Shown piece after piece: positions 1-9,469 of a DNA stretch of 64,000 nucleotides. Under the pieces are notes generated by a model that saw only the letters and a program-made list of their open reading frames with translations, was not told the DNA's origin and made no database searches. The stretch is from assembly GCA_015256945.1 (NCBI GenBank), contig JABZLB010000001.1, forward strand, positions 1 to 64,000, written 5' to 3'. How positions within the stretch are numbered: the stretch's first letter is position 1; each line of letters starts with the position of its first letter. The position numbers and the translations under genes are program-made. The stretch comes from Prevotellaceae bacterium (GTDB lineage Bacteria > Bacteroidota > Bacteroidia > Bacteroidales > Bacteroidaceae).

Positions 1-33
1 TTACTTATTTTTGATTAGCGTTTATTAGCACTT

Positions 34-1962
34 TTACTTCACTTCCTCAAAGTCGGCATCCTGGATATTGTCGTCGGTTTTGTTGTCACCGCCTTGCTGT
101 GCGCCTTCTGTGCCGCCTTGTGCACCCTGCTGAGGGCCTGCCTGCGCACCGGCACCGCCCTGGTACATCTGTGCAGAGGCTTCCTGAACAGCCTGGTTAA
201 GGGTTGCCGTTGCAGCGTCGATGGCTGCCACGTCGGCTGCTTTGTGAGCGTCTTTCAACTGCTGGAGAGCACCTTCGATGGCCGTTTTCTTGTCGGCAGG
301 TATCTTGTCACCGTTGTCCTTCAGGAAGTTTTCGGTGGTAAATATCATCGAATCGGCCTGGTTCAGCTTGTCTATTTTCTCGCGCTCCTGCTTGTCAGCG
401 TTCTCGTTTGCCTTGGCTTCAGCCTTCATGCGATCGATTTCTTCCTGGCTCAATCCCGACGATGCCTCGATGCGAATAGCCTGTTCCTTACCCGTAGCCT
501 TGTCCTTTGCGCTTACGTTTAATATGCCATTGGCGTCAATATCAAAGGTTACTTCAATCTGTGGAACGCCGCGACGTGCCGGAGCTATGCCCTCAAGGTT
601 GAACTGACCGATGCTCTTATTCTGAGCCGCCATGGGGCGTTCGCCCTGCAATACATGTATAGTTACAGCCGTCTGGTTGTCAACTGCGGTCGAGAATACC
701 TGCGATTTCTTGCATGGAATGGTCGAGTTGGCGTCGATAAGCTTGGTCATTACACCACCCATTGTTTCGATACCGAGTGTCAACGGGGTAACATCCAGCA
801 GAACAATATCGCCTGCACCGCCCTCGTTATTGAGGATTGCGCCCTGGATTGCTGCACCAACGGCTACCACTTCGTCGGGGTTTACGCCCTTCGATGGCTC
901 CTTGCCGAAGTAGTTTTTAACCAGTGTCTGAACGGCAGGAATACGACTTGAACCACCCACAAGGATTACTTCGTCGATGTCTGACGTCTGAAGTTTGGCG
1001 TCACGAATAGCGTTTTGGCATGGAATAAGGCACTTTTGTATCAGCTCGTGTGCCAGTTGTTCAAACTGTGCACGTGTCAGCGTCTTTACCAAATGCTTGG
1101 GAACACCGCCCTCTGCCGAAATATACGGCAGGTTAATTTCGGTTGTTGTGGTTGACGAAAGCTCTATCTTTGCTTTCTCTGCAGCCTCTTTCAAACGCTG
1201 CATAGCCATAGGATCCTTCCTCAAATCGATGCCCTCGTCGGCCTTGAAGCCTTCAGCGAGCCAGTCAATGATAACTTGATCGAAGTCGTCACCGCCCAGA
1301 TGGGTGTCACCGTTCGTCGAAAGAACCTCGAAAACACCGCCTCCAAACTCCAGAATTGATATATCAAACGTACCGCCTCCAAGGTCAAACACGGCAATTT
1401 TCATGTCTTTGTTAGCCTTGTCAACGCCGTAGGCCAGAGCAGCTGCCGTTGGCTCGTTCACGATACGGCGCACATTCAGTCCGGCAATTGTGCCGGCTTC
1501 CTTGGTAGCCTGTCGCTGCGAGTCGGAGAAATAAGCCGGTACAGTAATCACCGCGTCGGTTACTTCCTGTCCCAGATAGTCCTCAGCGGTCTTCTTCATC
1601 TTTTGCAGAATCATGGCCGATATTTCCTGAGGGGTGTAGGGATGTGCCGCACCGTCAATCTGAACCTTGGGGAAACCGTTGTCGTCAATTACCGTATAAG
1701 GCACGCGTTCAGCCTCCTTGCGGCTCTGTTCATAGGTTTCACCCATGAAACGCTTGATGGAATAAACGGTGTTCTTCGGATTAGTGATGGCCTGACGCTT
1801 GGCAGGATCGCCCACCTTGCGCTCGCCGTCCTTTACAAAGCCAACCACCGAAGGTGTGGTGCGCTTGCCTTCCGAGTTAGCAATTACTACTGGTTCGTTG
1901 CCCTCAAACACGGCAACACAGCTGTTTGTTGTACCTAAGTCGATACCAATAATCTTTCCCAT
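34..1962 (-). CDS. dnaK: Molecular chaperone DnaK (Hsp70)
   Basis: Cytosolic ATP-dependent Hsp70 chaperone that works with DnaJ and GrpE in folding and heat-shock recovery. The 642-residue protein begins MGKIIGIDLGTTNS, the phosphate-1 motif of the actin-like ATPase fold. It carries the second phosphate loop FDLGGGTFDIS near residue 200, a beta-sandwich substrate domain, and a helical lid ending in a Gly/Gln-rich stretch and the acidic tail DADFEEVK. Length matches the usual ~640. The frame stays open 41 codons further upstream, but that extension has no Hsp70 similarity, so the ATG at 1962 is chosen. The gene stands alone on the minus strand. No clear TAnnTTTG promoter was found upstream, and no CIRCE-type inverted repeat was seen. 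Identification is certain. Confidence 0.98.
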   Translation of the reverse strand: MGKIIGIDLGTTNSCVAVFEGNEPVVIANSEGKRTTPSVVGFVKDGERKVGDPAKRQAITNPKNTVYSIKRFMGETYEQSRKEAERVPYTVIDDNGFPKVQIDGAAHPYTPQEISAMILQKMKKTAEDYLGQEVTDAVITVPAYFSDSQRQATKEAGTIAGLNVRRIVNEPTAAALAYGVDKANKDMKIAVFDLGGGTFDISILEFGGGVFEVLSTNGDTHLGGDDFDQVIIDWLAEGFKADEGIDLRKDPMAMQRLKEAAEKAKIELSSTTTTEINLPYISAEGGVPKHLVKTLTRAQFEQLAHELIQKCLIPCQNAIRDAKLQTSDIDEVILVGGSSRIPAVQTLVKNYFGKEPSKGVNPDEVVAVGAAIQGAILNNEGGAGDIVLLDVTPLTLGIETMGGVMTKLIDANSTIPCKKSQVFSTAVDNQTAVTIHVLQGERPMAAQNKSIGQFNLEGIAPARRGVPQIEVTFDIDANGILNVSAKDKATGKEQAIRIEASSGLSQEEIDRMKAEAKANENADKQEREKIDKLNQADSMIFTTENFLKDNGDKIPADKKTAIEGALQQLKDAHKAADVAAIDAATATLNQAVQEASAQMYQGGAGAQAGPQQGAQGGTEGAQQGGDNKTDDNIQDADFEEVK

Positions 1963-2232
1963 AATTGTATATTGTTTATTTATTATCAAAATGTTCACGG
2001 ACAATGTTGTCCGCTCCCTTTCTTGCAAAGCACGTGCCAACGCCGTGCAGTATGTCATATCGTCTGCCATTGTGTCATGTTCCATCCTTTATTTCCCCCT
2101 CTCTGCGGGCTTTCTCCGTATGCCATCTTGCGCTGAGTCCTCTGCCTTTACCTTGTTTCTGCCGTTCAACAAGCCCTGTATGGCAAACCTTCTGCCCCGC
2201 AATCGTGCGCCCTTTACAGGCTGAAGGCCGGT

Positions 2233-2318
2233 GTGCGACGGCCGTCGTACACGCTGCTGACGACCGCCATACAACGGGTGTGACGACCGCCGTACGCGCA
2301 TCTGGCGGCCGCCGAACG
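2233..2318. repeat. Double-palindrome element, copy 1
   Basis: GC-rich ~86-bp element made of two consecutive imperfect palindromes built from the words CGACGGCCGTCG and GACGACCGCC. It is one of four related copies (others at 11221, 32920 and 53110). It lies between the divergent dnaK and SusC genes, so it is 5' of both. The rest of the 1963-2754 gap holds the SusC promoter and a long leader; no gene is visible in it. Confidence 0.8.
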
Positions 2319-2370
2319 ATGAACATAACGACGAAATGTGCAATGCTGTGCACAAAAATGACAGCGATTG

Positions 2371-2402
2371 TTTGGCGATTTGGTTCGAACATTATATCTT
2401 TG
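2371..2402 (+). promoter_or_regulatory. Bacteroidota-type promoter for the SusC operon
   Basis: TTTG at 2371-2374 and TATCTTTG at 2395-2402 are separated by 20 bp, an exact fit to the Bacteroidota sigma-ABfr consensus (-33 TTTG, -7 TAnnTTTG). Transcription would start near 2409, giving the SusC mRNA a leader of about 345 nt with GC-rich, partly self-complementary sequence. The match is direct; the use of this promoter is inferred. Confidence 0.7.
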
Positions 2403-2754
2403 TCGCCGTCTAATCAAACCGACATTTACCTTTAACCAACCGCAAGGCTCATCAGCACATTTGTACAAGGCCCGTAGCTGCATGCCCGCGAAACGGCTGC
2501 AAGGCGTCTTGTCACCCAACCTGGAAAGGGAGCATGTATACTGCCCTATGGTGAAACATGTACAGCCCCGAAGCATGGCATGCCTCACCTGAGAGGCGCA
2601 GGGAGCCGCGCTTATTGTATACCTTAACCGCAAAGCCTATGTAACAAAGCAAGCACAACAGCATGCCCGGCCCGCTTTTGCCCCGCTGCCGTTATCTGTT
2701 TAAAAAAGCAGTCGTATGAATGACTAACTTAAACATCTTATTTTTATTCAATGT

Positions 2755-5700
2755 ATGAAAACCTATCAAACAAACAAAATGGTTCTCTTACCCTGTAACA
2801 GGCTGTCAAAACTCTCGAAGCGGGCTTCGGTTGCAGGTATGCTTCTCCTTGCGTGCAGCCCGTATGCACTGGCTGCCGAACCCGTAAGCGCCATTCACAC
2901 AGTCCATATCGCCTCGCCCCAGCAAAAGAAAACGGTAAGGGGAAGGGTTACCGACGTCAACGGTGAGCCCATGATTGGCGTTACCATAGCCGAAAAAGGC
3001 ACGAAAAACCGCGCCATAACCGATACCGACGGCCATTATACCCTCCAGGTTGAAGGCCCGGAAGCCGTGCTCGTTGCAAGCTATGTGGGCTTCATCGAGC
3101 AGGCCATTACCGTAGGAAACCGCGCCAGTATTGACGTAACGATGAAAGAAGACAGCCGGCTGCTCAACGAGGTGGTTGTGCAGGGCTTCGGTATTCAGCA
3201 GAAAAAGGAGTCGCTCACGGGTGCCATCTCCAGTATCAACGCCAGGGATATATCGCGTTCGGTAGCCACAACAGTATCGGGATCGCTCGTAGGCAAGATA
3301 GCAGGCATCAACTCGCGTCAGGCCGACGGCCGCCCGGGTGCGGTTACATCGCTGCAGATTCGCAACATGGGCACGCCGCTTTACGTCATTGACGGTGTGG
3401 TAAAAGACGAGGGACAGTTCAACAATATCGACCAGAACGACATCGAACAAATCAGTATTCTCAAAGACGCATCGGCAGCCATCTACGGCGTTCGCGCCGC
3501 AAACGGCGTGGTTGTAGTAACTACCAAGCACGGCCATCTTAACGAATCGCTGGCCGTTGAGGTAAACGGCTACTACGGATGGCAGAATGTTTCGCGCATG
3601 GCAAGGCCGGCAAGCCTGAAAACTTATTTAAGCCATTACGTGGCTTCGCAGACAGTTCAGGGCACGCCATACACGTATTCGAAGGACGAATACGAAAAGT
3701 GGATGACGGGTGCAGACGCTGATCACCAAGGGTTTGACTGGTACAAGTATGTATGGAACACCTCTCCGCAGACGTATATCAGCATGAATGCTTCGGGCGG
3801 ATCGGACAAAATAAACTACTATTTCTCCATCGGCAACCTTACACAAAACGCTATTATACGCAACTACGGAGGCTTTTACCGCACCAATGTGCAAATGAAC
3901 ATCGATGCAAAAATCAATCATCGGCTTACCGTAGGGGCGGCAATGAACGGACGTATCGAAAAAAGACGCCAGCCTGGTGTGCCCGGTTGGGACGACTACT
4001 GGCTGCCTCAATTCGCCACTTACCGCAATCTTCCTACACGAAGACCCTTTGCAAACGACAACTCTGAATACCCACAGAAGGTCTCTTCCGAGTCGGACAC
4101 GAACTTTGGACTGCTGAATTACAAGCTCTCGGGAGCGTACAGCGACAAGTGGCGCGTCATACAGCTCAACGGACATGCCGACTATGACATGGGCTATGGC
4201 CTTAAGGCACAGTGGATGCTGGGTTATTTCCTGGCATATCAGCAGCTCAACAACCACGAGTTTACATGGAAACTGTATGGCTACGACCGCGATCACGACA
4301 GGTATTATGTAACCGATGAGATGAACAATCCGTGGCGAGAGCGGCGCCTTGGCCACAACGAGGAGCTTACATCCAACCTGCGTCTTACCTTCGACAGGCG
4401 CTTCGGGCAGCACCATGTTTCGGCCATTCTGGGCCTTGACGCCTCAAAACGCCGTACGCCGTCGGTGTGGATGCACTCGCAGCCCGCCGCAAACGCCATG
4501 AAACTTATCTATTATGGCGACCTCGTTGAGCTTAACGACCGCGGCGATCAAACCGAAGCTCGTCTGGGATGGATAGGGCGCATCAACTACGATTACGCCA
4601 ATAAGTATCTGCTTGAATTCTCTGTTCGTCGCGACGGTGCGTGGAAATGGGCACCCGGCCACAGGTGGGGAACGTTCCCAGCAGCCTCAGCAGGATGGCG
4701 CATATCGGAAGAAACATGGTGGCAGAACTCAAAAATAGGCACTGTTTTCAACGATTTGAAGCTTCGCATATCATATGGAATTGTAGGCGACGACAACGTC
4801 GACGGATACTCTCCGTACGATTATCTGAGCGGCTACAACTATAATAACGGCGGCACGGCACTGGGTGGAAAGTATGTCATTGGCAGCGTAGCGCGCGGCC
4901 TTCCCGCCACAACGTTTACGTGGATGAAGGCTCATATTCTTGACATTGGTATTGATTACGCATTTCTTAACAACCGTCTGACGGGTACGTTCGACTATTT
5001 TGACCGCAAGCGTACAGGCCTGCCGGCAAGCCGTTACGACGTGCTGATACCGAATGAAGTGGGCTTTTCATTGCCGAAAGAGAACCTGAACTCCGACCGT
5101 CGCAGGGGTTTTGACGGTGCCATAACCTGGCACGACACGTGGAACACGCTGCAATATTCGGCAGGTTTCAACTTTACCTATGCACGACGCTACGACTGGG
5201 AGCAGTACAAACCGCGCTTTTCGAACAGCTGGGACGAATATAGAAACTCGTACACAAGGCGCTTTTCGGGCGTATTCTGGGGGCTTCAGGCCGACGGACA
5301 ATTCCAGAACTGGGACGAAATAGCAAGCTATCCCATCGACAACGACGGTTACGGCAACAAGACATTACGCCCCGGTGACATCAGATATAAAGACCAGAAC
5401 GGCGACGGTGTAATCAATAAAATGGACGAAGTACCCATCGGTTATCAGACGGGTAACACGCCAAACTTCAACTATGGTTTCAATTTTGCATTCAAATGGA
5501 AAGGGTTCGACCTCGCCTTTGACCTTACAGGAGGGGCCGGTCTTGGCTTTATGCCCAACTGGGAACAGAAGCGACCCTTCCACGAAGGGGGCAACAACCC
5601 CGAATATTACCTCAGCGACTGCTGGACATTAAGCGATATTTGGGATGCCAACAGCCCCCTGGTGAAAGGCAAATACCCCATGCCGCTCATAGGAAATGCC

Positions 5701-5961
5701 TCGCACAGCAACTACTGGACGAGCGATTTCTGGTTCCAGAACGTAAGATACATCAAGCTGCGCAACCTGGAAGTAGGATACAACATGCCGCAAGGGTGGC
5801 TCAAATTCGTAAAAATCAAGTCGCTGCGCTTATATGTTGCCGGCTCAAACCTGCTTACCTTTACAAACAAACATGGCTTTGACCCGGAAGGAACTACCGA
5901 AAGCGGACTGCAATATCCTACGACACGTGTAATCAATGTGGGCTTTAACCTTAAATTTTAA
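2755..5961 (+). CDS. SusC/RagA-family TonB-dependent outer membrane receptor
   Basis: Outer-membrane TonB-dependent transporter of the SusC family, which imports oligosaccharides or peptides with its SusD lid. The 1068-residue protein has a signal peptide (cleavage near ALA-AE at residue 40) and a CarboxypepD_reg-like domain (about residues 61-130, starting VRGRVTDVNGEPMIGVT). A TonB-box-like EVVVQGFG follows at 139-146, then a plug domain with the typical LKDASAAIYGVRAANGVVVV, and a long beta-barrel ending in Phe. Length is normal for SusC. The ATG at 2755 is the only one giving a complete signal peptide. It is followed 6 bp later by the SusD gene and then a DUF3823 gene. No glycosidase, sigma factor or anti-sigma gene adjoins, so the ligand cannot be predicted. 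Confidence 0.96.
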   Translation: MKTYQTNKMVLLPCNRLSKLSKRASVAGMLLLACSPYALAAEPVSAIHTVHIASPQQKKTVRGRVTDVNGEPMIGVTIAEKGTKNRAITDTDGHYTLQVEGPEAVLVASYVGFIEQAITVGNRASIDVTMKEDSRLLNEVVVQGFGIQQKKESLTGAISSINARDISRSVATTVSGSLVGKIAGINSRQADGRPGAVTSLQIRNMGTPLYVIDGVVKDEGQFNNIDQNDIEQISILKDASAAIYGVRAANGVVVVTTKHGHLNESLAVEVNGYYGWQNVSRMARPASLKTYLSHYVASQTVQGTPYTYSKDEYEKWMTGADADHQGFDWYKYVWNTSPQTYISMNASGGSDKINYYFSIGNLTQNAIIRNYGGFYRTNVQMNIDAKINHRLTVGAAMNGRIEKRRQPGVPGWDDYWLPQFATYRNLPTRRPFANDNSEYPQKVSSESDTNFGLLNYKLSGAYSDKWRVIQLNGHADYDMGYGLKAQWMLGYFLAYQQLNNHEFTWKLYGYDRDHDRYYVTDEMNNPWRERRLGHNEELTSNLRLTFDRRFGQHHVSAILGLDASKRRTPSVWMHSQPAANAMKLIYYGDLVELNDRGDQTEARLGWIGRINYDYANKYLLEFSVRRDGAWKWAPGHRWGTFPAASAGWRISEETWWQNSKIGTVFNDLKLRISYGIVGDDNVDGYSPYDYLSGYNYNNGGTALGGKYVIGSVARGLPATTFTWMKAHILDIGIDYAFLNNRLTGTFDYFDRKRTGLPASRYDVLIPNEVGFSLPKENLNSDRRRGFDGAITWHDTWNTLQYSAGFNFTYARRYDWEQYKPRFSNSWDEYRNSYTRRFSGVFWGLQADGQFQNWDEIASYPIDNDGYGNKTLRPGDIRYKDQNGDGVINKMDEVPIGYQTGNTPNFNYGFNFAFKWKGFDLAFDLTGGAGLGFMPNWEQKRPFHEGGNNPEYYLSDCWTLSDIWDANSPLVKGKYPMPLIGNASHSNYWTSDFWFQNVRYIKLRNLEVGYNMPQGWLKFVKIKSLRLYVAGSNLLTFTNKHGFDPEGTTESGLQYPTTRVINVGFNLKF

Positions 5962-5967
5962 TTGAAT

Positions 5968-7809
5968 ATGAATACTATAAAATGCTTGTTGGCATCGGTC
6001 GCTGCCATCGCAACTTTAAGCGGATGCAACGGCTTTCTCGATCAGCATCCTGACAGTATCTATACGGACGATCAGGTGTTTGGCGACCAGAATATGATTA
6101 AATCGGTGCTCTCTAACATGTACGGGCGCGTAACATACGGTATGAATCTGGACGACAGTTACTCGTTTACATACATCGATGAGGCAGCCAAGATGGATGG
6201 CGGACCCGATTATCTGCAAACCTATAACGACGATTTGTTTCGCGTTTACGATTATGGCTTTATCCGAAACTGTAACCAGTTTCTCGAGGGATTGAAAGAA
6301 ACCCGCGCGCTTACCGACGAACAGAAGAAGCCTTTGAACGGCGAAATGAGATTCCTGCGCGCATGGTGCTATTTTAATATGGTAAGAAGTCTGGGCGGTG
6401 TACCGCTGATGGGCGACGAGGTTTTTGTATACAACGGGCCTGGCGACGTCAATAACATGCAGCGTCCGCGATCAACAGAGGCCGACTGTTACGATTATAT
6501 CATCAGCGAATGCAAGGCTGCGACCAGCCTCATGCCGGCGTCAACGAACGTGCATAGTGCACGTGCAAACAAGTGGACTGCGGAGATGTTGGAGGCTCGT
6601 GCCGCCATTTACGCAGCGTCGTTAGCCACATATAACAACCGCATGACATCGCCCGTCCGCACGGCTGGCGGTGAAGTGGGAATACCTCTCAGCAAGGCTG
6701 CCGGCTACTATCAGACGGCACTCACAGCGGCAAAGGATGTCATCGAACACAGTCCGTACAAGCTTCAGGACGACCCGTCGATGCGAAAGGGTGAGAATTT
6801 CTACAATGCCGTGTGCATAAAAGACAACAATACCGAGGTGATATGGGCGCGCGATTACAAGAAACCCACCAGTACGGTAAGGTTTTCCAACCAGAATATA
6901 CCCTCACAATTCAAGGACGACGTCGACAATAGCTATGCTGGACCTACGCTGAATATGGTTGAACAGTTCGAGCCTCTCGTCACTACCACACCGGGTTTGC
7001 GGGCTTCGTTCAAGACGAAAAACGCTGACGGGTCGTACGTTTTCTACAATTCGTGCTCGGCTCCGTTCGATAATCGCGACCCCCGACTGTATGGAACGGT
7101 ACTCTATCCCGGCGGTAAATTCCGCAACACACCGTGCGAACTGCAGGCCGGTCAGCTCGTTCTGGAAGGAGGAAACTGGGTATTAAAGACGGGCGAATTA
7201 GGCTCGACGGATGCCGACGGCAACGTAATCACGTCGATGAACGGTCCAAAACGCAGCAACCAGACGTATGTAAACAAAACAGGATTCTACTTTAGAAAGT
7301 TCCTCGATGAGGCGACAGGGTCGTCCATGCGCAACGGTGCGAGGTCGGATATGTGGTGGCCTTATTTTCGTATTTCAGAAGCATACCTCATCGCTTGCGA
7401 AGCCTGCTTTGAGACAGGCAACCAGAATGACGCCGTAACATACATTAATGCGGTGCGCAACCGCGCCGGCGTACAGCCGCTTACAGCCGTTACCTTCGAC
7501 AACATTGTGCACGAAAACGCCGTAGAATTCGCTTTCGAGTTCCACCGTTGGTGGGACCTTAAACGCTGGCGTATTGCCGATAAGGTGTTCGATGGCGACG
7601 ATAACAGTGCTACGGCACGCCACCGTGTGCTGTGGCCATACAAGGTAGTGGCGCCCGGTAACGCCAATAACGGCAAGTGGGTATTTGTGGAAGACAAATA
7701 CTTTATGTCGCCAAACGCCCGCCTTTTCCAAATGCGCAACTATTATAACTTCGTTGACCACAGCTGGATTAACAAGAATCCGAAGCTCGTCAAGAACCCG
7801 TATCAGTAA
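5968..7809 (+). CDS. SusD/RagB-family surface lipoprotein
   Basis: Outer-membrane, surface-exposed ligand-capture lid partnering the SusC receptor just upstream. The 613-residue protein has a type II signal peptide with lipobox LSGC (Cys20), followed by the NGFLDQHPDS-type start typical of SusD proteins. The helical TPR-like body includes EMRFLRAWCYFNMVRSLGGVPL. The C-terminal SusD domain contains the FEFHRWWDLKRWR signature. An in-frame TTG at 5962 would add two residues; the ATG at 5968 gives a better signal peptide and is chosen. It is co-transcribed with SusC (6-bp gap) and the DUF3823 gene (18-bp gap). The family assignment is secure; the ligand is unknown. Confidence 0.96.
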   Translation: MNTIKCLLASVAAIATLSGCNGFLDQHPDSIYTDDQVFGDQNMIKSVLSNMYGRVTYGMNLDDSYSFTYIDEAAKMDGGPDYLQTYNDDLFRVYDYGFIRNCNQFLEGLKETRALTDEQKKPLNGEMRFLRAWCYFNMVRSLGGVPLMGDEVFVYNGPGDVNNMQRPRSTEADCYDYIISECKAATSLMPASTNVHSARANKWTAEMLEARAAIYAASLATYNNRMTSPVRTAGGEVGIPLSKAAGYYQTALTAAKDVIEHSPYKLQDDPSMRKGENFYNAVCIKDNNTEVIWARDYKKPTSTVRFSNQNIPSQFKDDVDNSYAGPTLNMVEQFEPLVTTTPGLRASFKTKNADGSYVFYNSCSAPFDNRDPRLYGTVLYPGGKFRNTPCELQAGQLVLEGGNWVLKTGELGSTDADGNVITSMNGPKRSNQTYVNKTGFYFRKFLDEATGSSMRNGARSDMWWPYFRISEAYLIACEACFETGNQNDAVTYINAVRNRAGVQPLTAVTFDNIVHENAVEFAFEFHRWWDLKRWRIADKVFDGDDNSATARHRVLWPYKVVAPGNANNGKWVFVEDKYFMSPNARLFQMRNYYNFVDHSWINKNPKLVKNPYQ

Positions 7810-7827
7810 AATAAAATTGAAAACATC

Positions 7828-8520
7828 ATGAAAAAATTATTTTATCATATTCTGTTTGCTTCGCTGTTGGTGACCGGTTTCGCCTCATGCGGATACGATA
7901 ACTTTGACGAACCCGAATCGATGCTTTCGGGAAACGTGCAGTATAACGGCCAAAACATGCAGCTTCAAGGCTCAGGAGGCAGCATTCAGCTTCAGGCTTA
8001 CCAGACAGGATACGAGCTAAAGTCGCCGATTACCATCTATGTTAATCAGGACGGACACTTTAGTGCACGCCTGTTTAACGGCCATTACAAACTGGTTACC
8101 AAGGACAACAACGGACCGTGGGTCAACAATCGCGACACGATTGAGGTTGACATCAAGGGCAATACCGAGGTAAACATTCCGGTTACACCCTACTTTCTGC
8201 TCTCCGATTACAACTGTACGCTGAGTGGAAACCGCCTTACTGCGAGTTTCAAAATTCAGCAAATTGTAACCCCTGCAACCCTTTCCTATGCCACAATATG
8301 TATAGGACGTACCTCGATTGTCGACGAACAGAACAATGCTTTTCAAATTCGTCTTAACGCCTCTGCGCTTACCATGGGCGCCAACAGCTTCAGCTTTACC
8401 CTCACCGATGAGCAGAAAAAGGCCATCAGCGGGGCGGCAAAGCTTACAGCCCGCGTGGGTTTGCGCACGGTAGATGCCGACAAATCGGTGTATACCCATA
8501 TCGTAACGCTGGCCGAATAG
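7828..8520 (+). CDS. DUF3823-family surface lipoprotein
   Basis: A 230-residue lipoprotein: signal peptide ending FASC (Cys21), then GYDNFDEPES, an acidic patch that in Bacteroidota favours export to the cell surface. The body fits the DUF3823 family, with an N-terminal beta-sandwich resembling a CarboxypepD_reg/CnaB fold (YVNQDGHFSARLFNGHYKLV), the conserved GPWV and DTIEVD segments, and a second beta domain. DUF3823 genes usually follow SusC/SusD pairs and are thought to be accessory surface glycan-binding proteins; that role is inferred. It is the last gene of the operon, 18 bp after SusD, with a strong terminator 120 bp downstream. Confidence 0.85.
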   Translation: MKKLFYHILFASLLVTGFASCGYDNFDEPESMLSGNVQYNGQNMQLQGSGGSIQLQAYQTGYELKSPITIYVNQDGHFSARLFNGHYKLVTKDNNGPWVNNRDTIEVDIKGNTEVNIPVTPYFLLSDYNCTLSGNRLTASFKIQQIVTPATLSYATICIGRTSIVDEQNNAFQIRLNASALTMGANSFSFTLTDEQKKAISGAAKLTARVGLRTVDADKSVYTHIVTLAE

Positions 8521-8640
8521 GCCAACAGGCTGTTGCGATATAAACACAAATTGCAACGGCTTACCTTTTACATGACCTGCCACAAAGGGCTTTTCACAGC
8601 CTCTGCGGCGCATGCGAAAGCAGGAAAATAACATAAAAAA

Positions 8641-8676
8641 TGCCTGCACCCCGTTTAAATATCGTGGGTGCAGGCA
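8641..8676 (+). terminator. Terminator after the SusC-SusD-DUF3823 operon
   Basis: A perfect 11-bp stem (TGCCTGCACCC at 8641-8651 with its complement at 8666-8676) encloses a 14-nt loop. It is preceded by an A-run and followed by a T-run, so it could act on both strands. The remaining DNA from 8521 to 8969 shows no gene. Confidence 0.85.
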
Positions 8677-8969
8677 TTTTTCCGGTGTACAATAAAAATG
8701 TTTTCTCCGCCTGCTTACATCATAAGCTCCCTGCAAAACCAGCCCCATGCCTTCTGCCGGCATGCCTTAACAGGTTTCGTGCACCTGCTCATCGAAAGAC
8801 GGTCATGACGTTTACCACTTAGAAATAGCTGATAGGATGATGCCGGGTTAGTGCAAATATATCGCAAAAGCCGACGGTTACCCTACAAGATTATCTGATA
8901 AGACGATGCACGTAACAACCGTATCGGGCCATTCTTAAAACCTAAACCGTAAGGTACAGGGCTTTATTT

Positions 8970-9149
8970 TCAACTGTTTTCGTCGGTTTCGGTATCATCA
9001 TACCCCCAGAAACTTTTTGCATTACTGGGAGGACCGGGCCGGCGTCGTCCCGGATTGTGCTGTCCTCCCGAACCTGCGGTAAGAAACGTGGGAACGCATT
9101 TTGTGTGCGATGAAATAATGCGAGGCCTGCAATAGCTCTGTTTTTTCAT
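8970..9149 (-). CDS. Small Tyr/Pro-start, GSGG-type peptide (59 aa)
   Basis: A 59-codon frame read directly from the minus strand: ATG at 9149, TGA at 8970. The peptide starts MKKQSYCRPRII, has a central LTAGSGGQHNPG, a basic Arg/Pro-rich middle and an acidic tail FWGYDDTETDENS. The layout (MKKxYxxP start, then a Leu/Ala-Gly-Ser-Gly turn, then an aromatic-acidic end) resembles a loose group of short, poorly described Bacteroidales peptides. The similarity is by pattern only. A TAACTTTG -7 element lies at 9309-9316, about 160 bp upstream. No adjacent processing or transport gene is seen. It has no hydrophobic signal peptide. The composition bias and promoter support a real gene, but short length keeps confidence moderate. 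Confidence 0.5.
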   Translation of the reverse strand: MKKQSYCRPRIISSHTKCVPTFLTAGSGGQHNPGRRRPGPPSNAKSFWGYDDTETDENS

Positions 9150-9308
9150 GATATTTGCATTTATTATTTCCTAAAGTTTCATCAACATACCGTTGTCTAT
9201 ATCGTTTAAGCCGCCATGCAGCACATGCTGAAGCATGTTGCATAATGCCAGCCGCTCTCTTGCCTGCTTGCACTATCCTGTATACGATATGTCGATACAA
9301 AGCGGCTG

Positions 9309-9316
9309 CAAAGTTA
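9309..9316 (-). promoter_or_regulatory. -7 element upstream of the small peptide gene
   Basis: TAACTTTG on the minus strand, followed by GC in the form seen at several other promoters in this window. A TTG 17 bp upstream is a less well spaced -33 candidate. It would give a leader of about 150 nt for the 8970-9149 peptide gene. The stretch 9150-9469 holds nothing else recognisable. Confidence 0.45.
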
Positions 9317-9469
9317 CCATTTTATTTACAAAACAATCAGAAAGGGATTGCATTTTATAAAAAAAACTGATTTATGTCAGTTGTCTGTTCCCCCGGCAGC
9401 TTCATGGTATGCCTGCCATATAGCCAGCAACCCGATGCCAACCCTACACCTGCCGTGTGCCATACTCAC

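Noticed and set aside
1963..2085. N-terminal 41-codon extension of dnaK
   Set aside because: The added residues have no Hsp70 similarity; MGKIIGIDLG at 1962 is the family start.
2409..2754. TPP, FMN or cobalamin riboswitch in the SusC leader
   Set aside because: None of the conserved motif sets of these riboswitches could be recognised in the leader.
5962..5967. TTG start for the SusD gene
   Set aside because: It adds only two residues before an ATG that gives a standard lipoprotein signal peptide.
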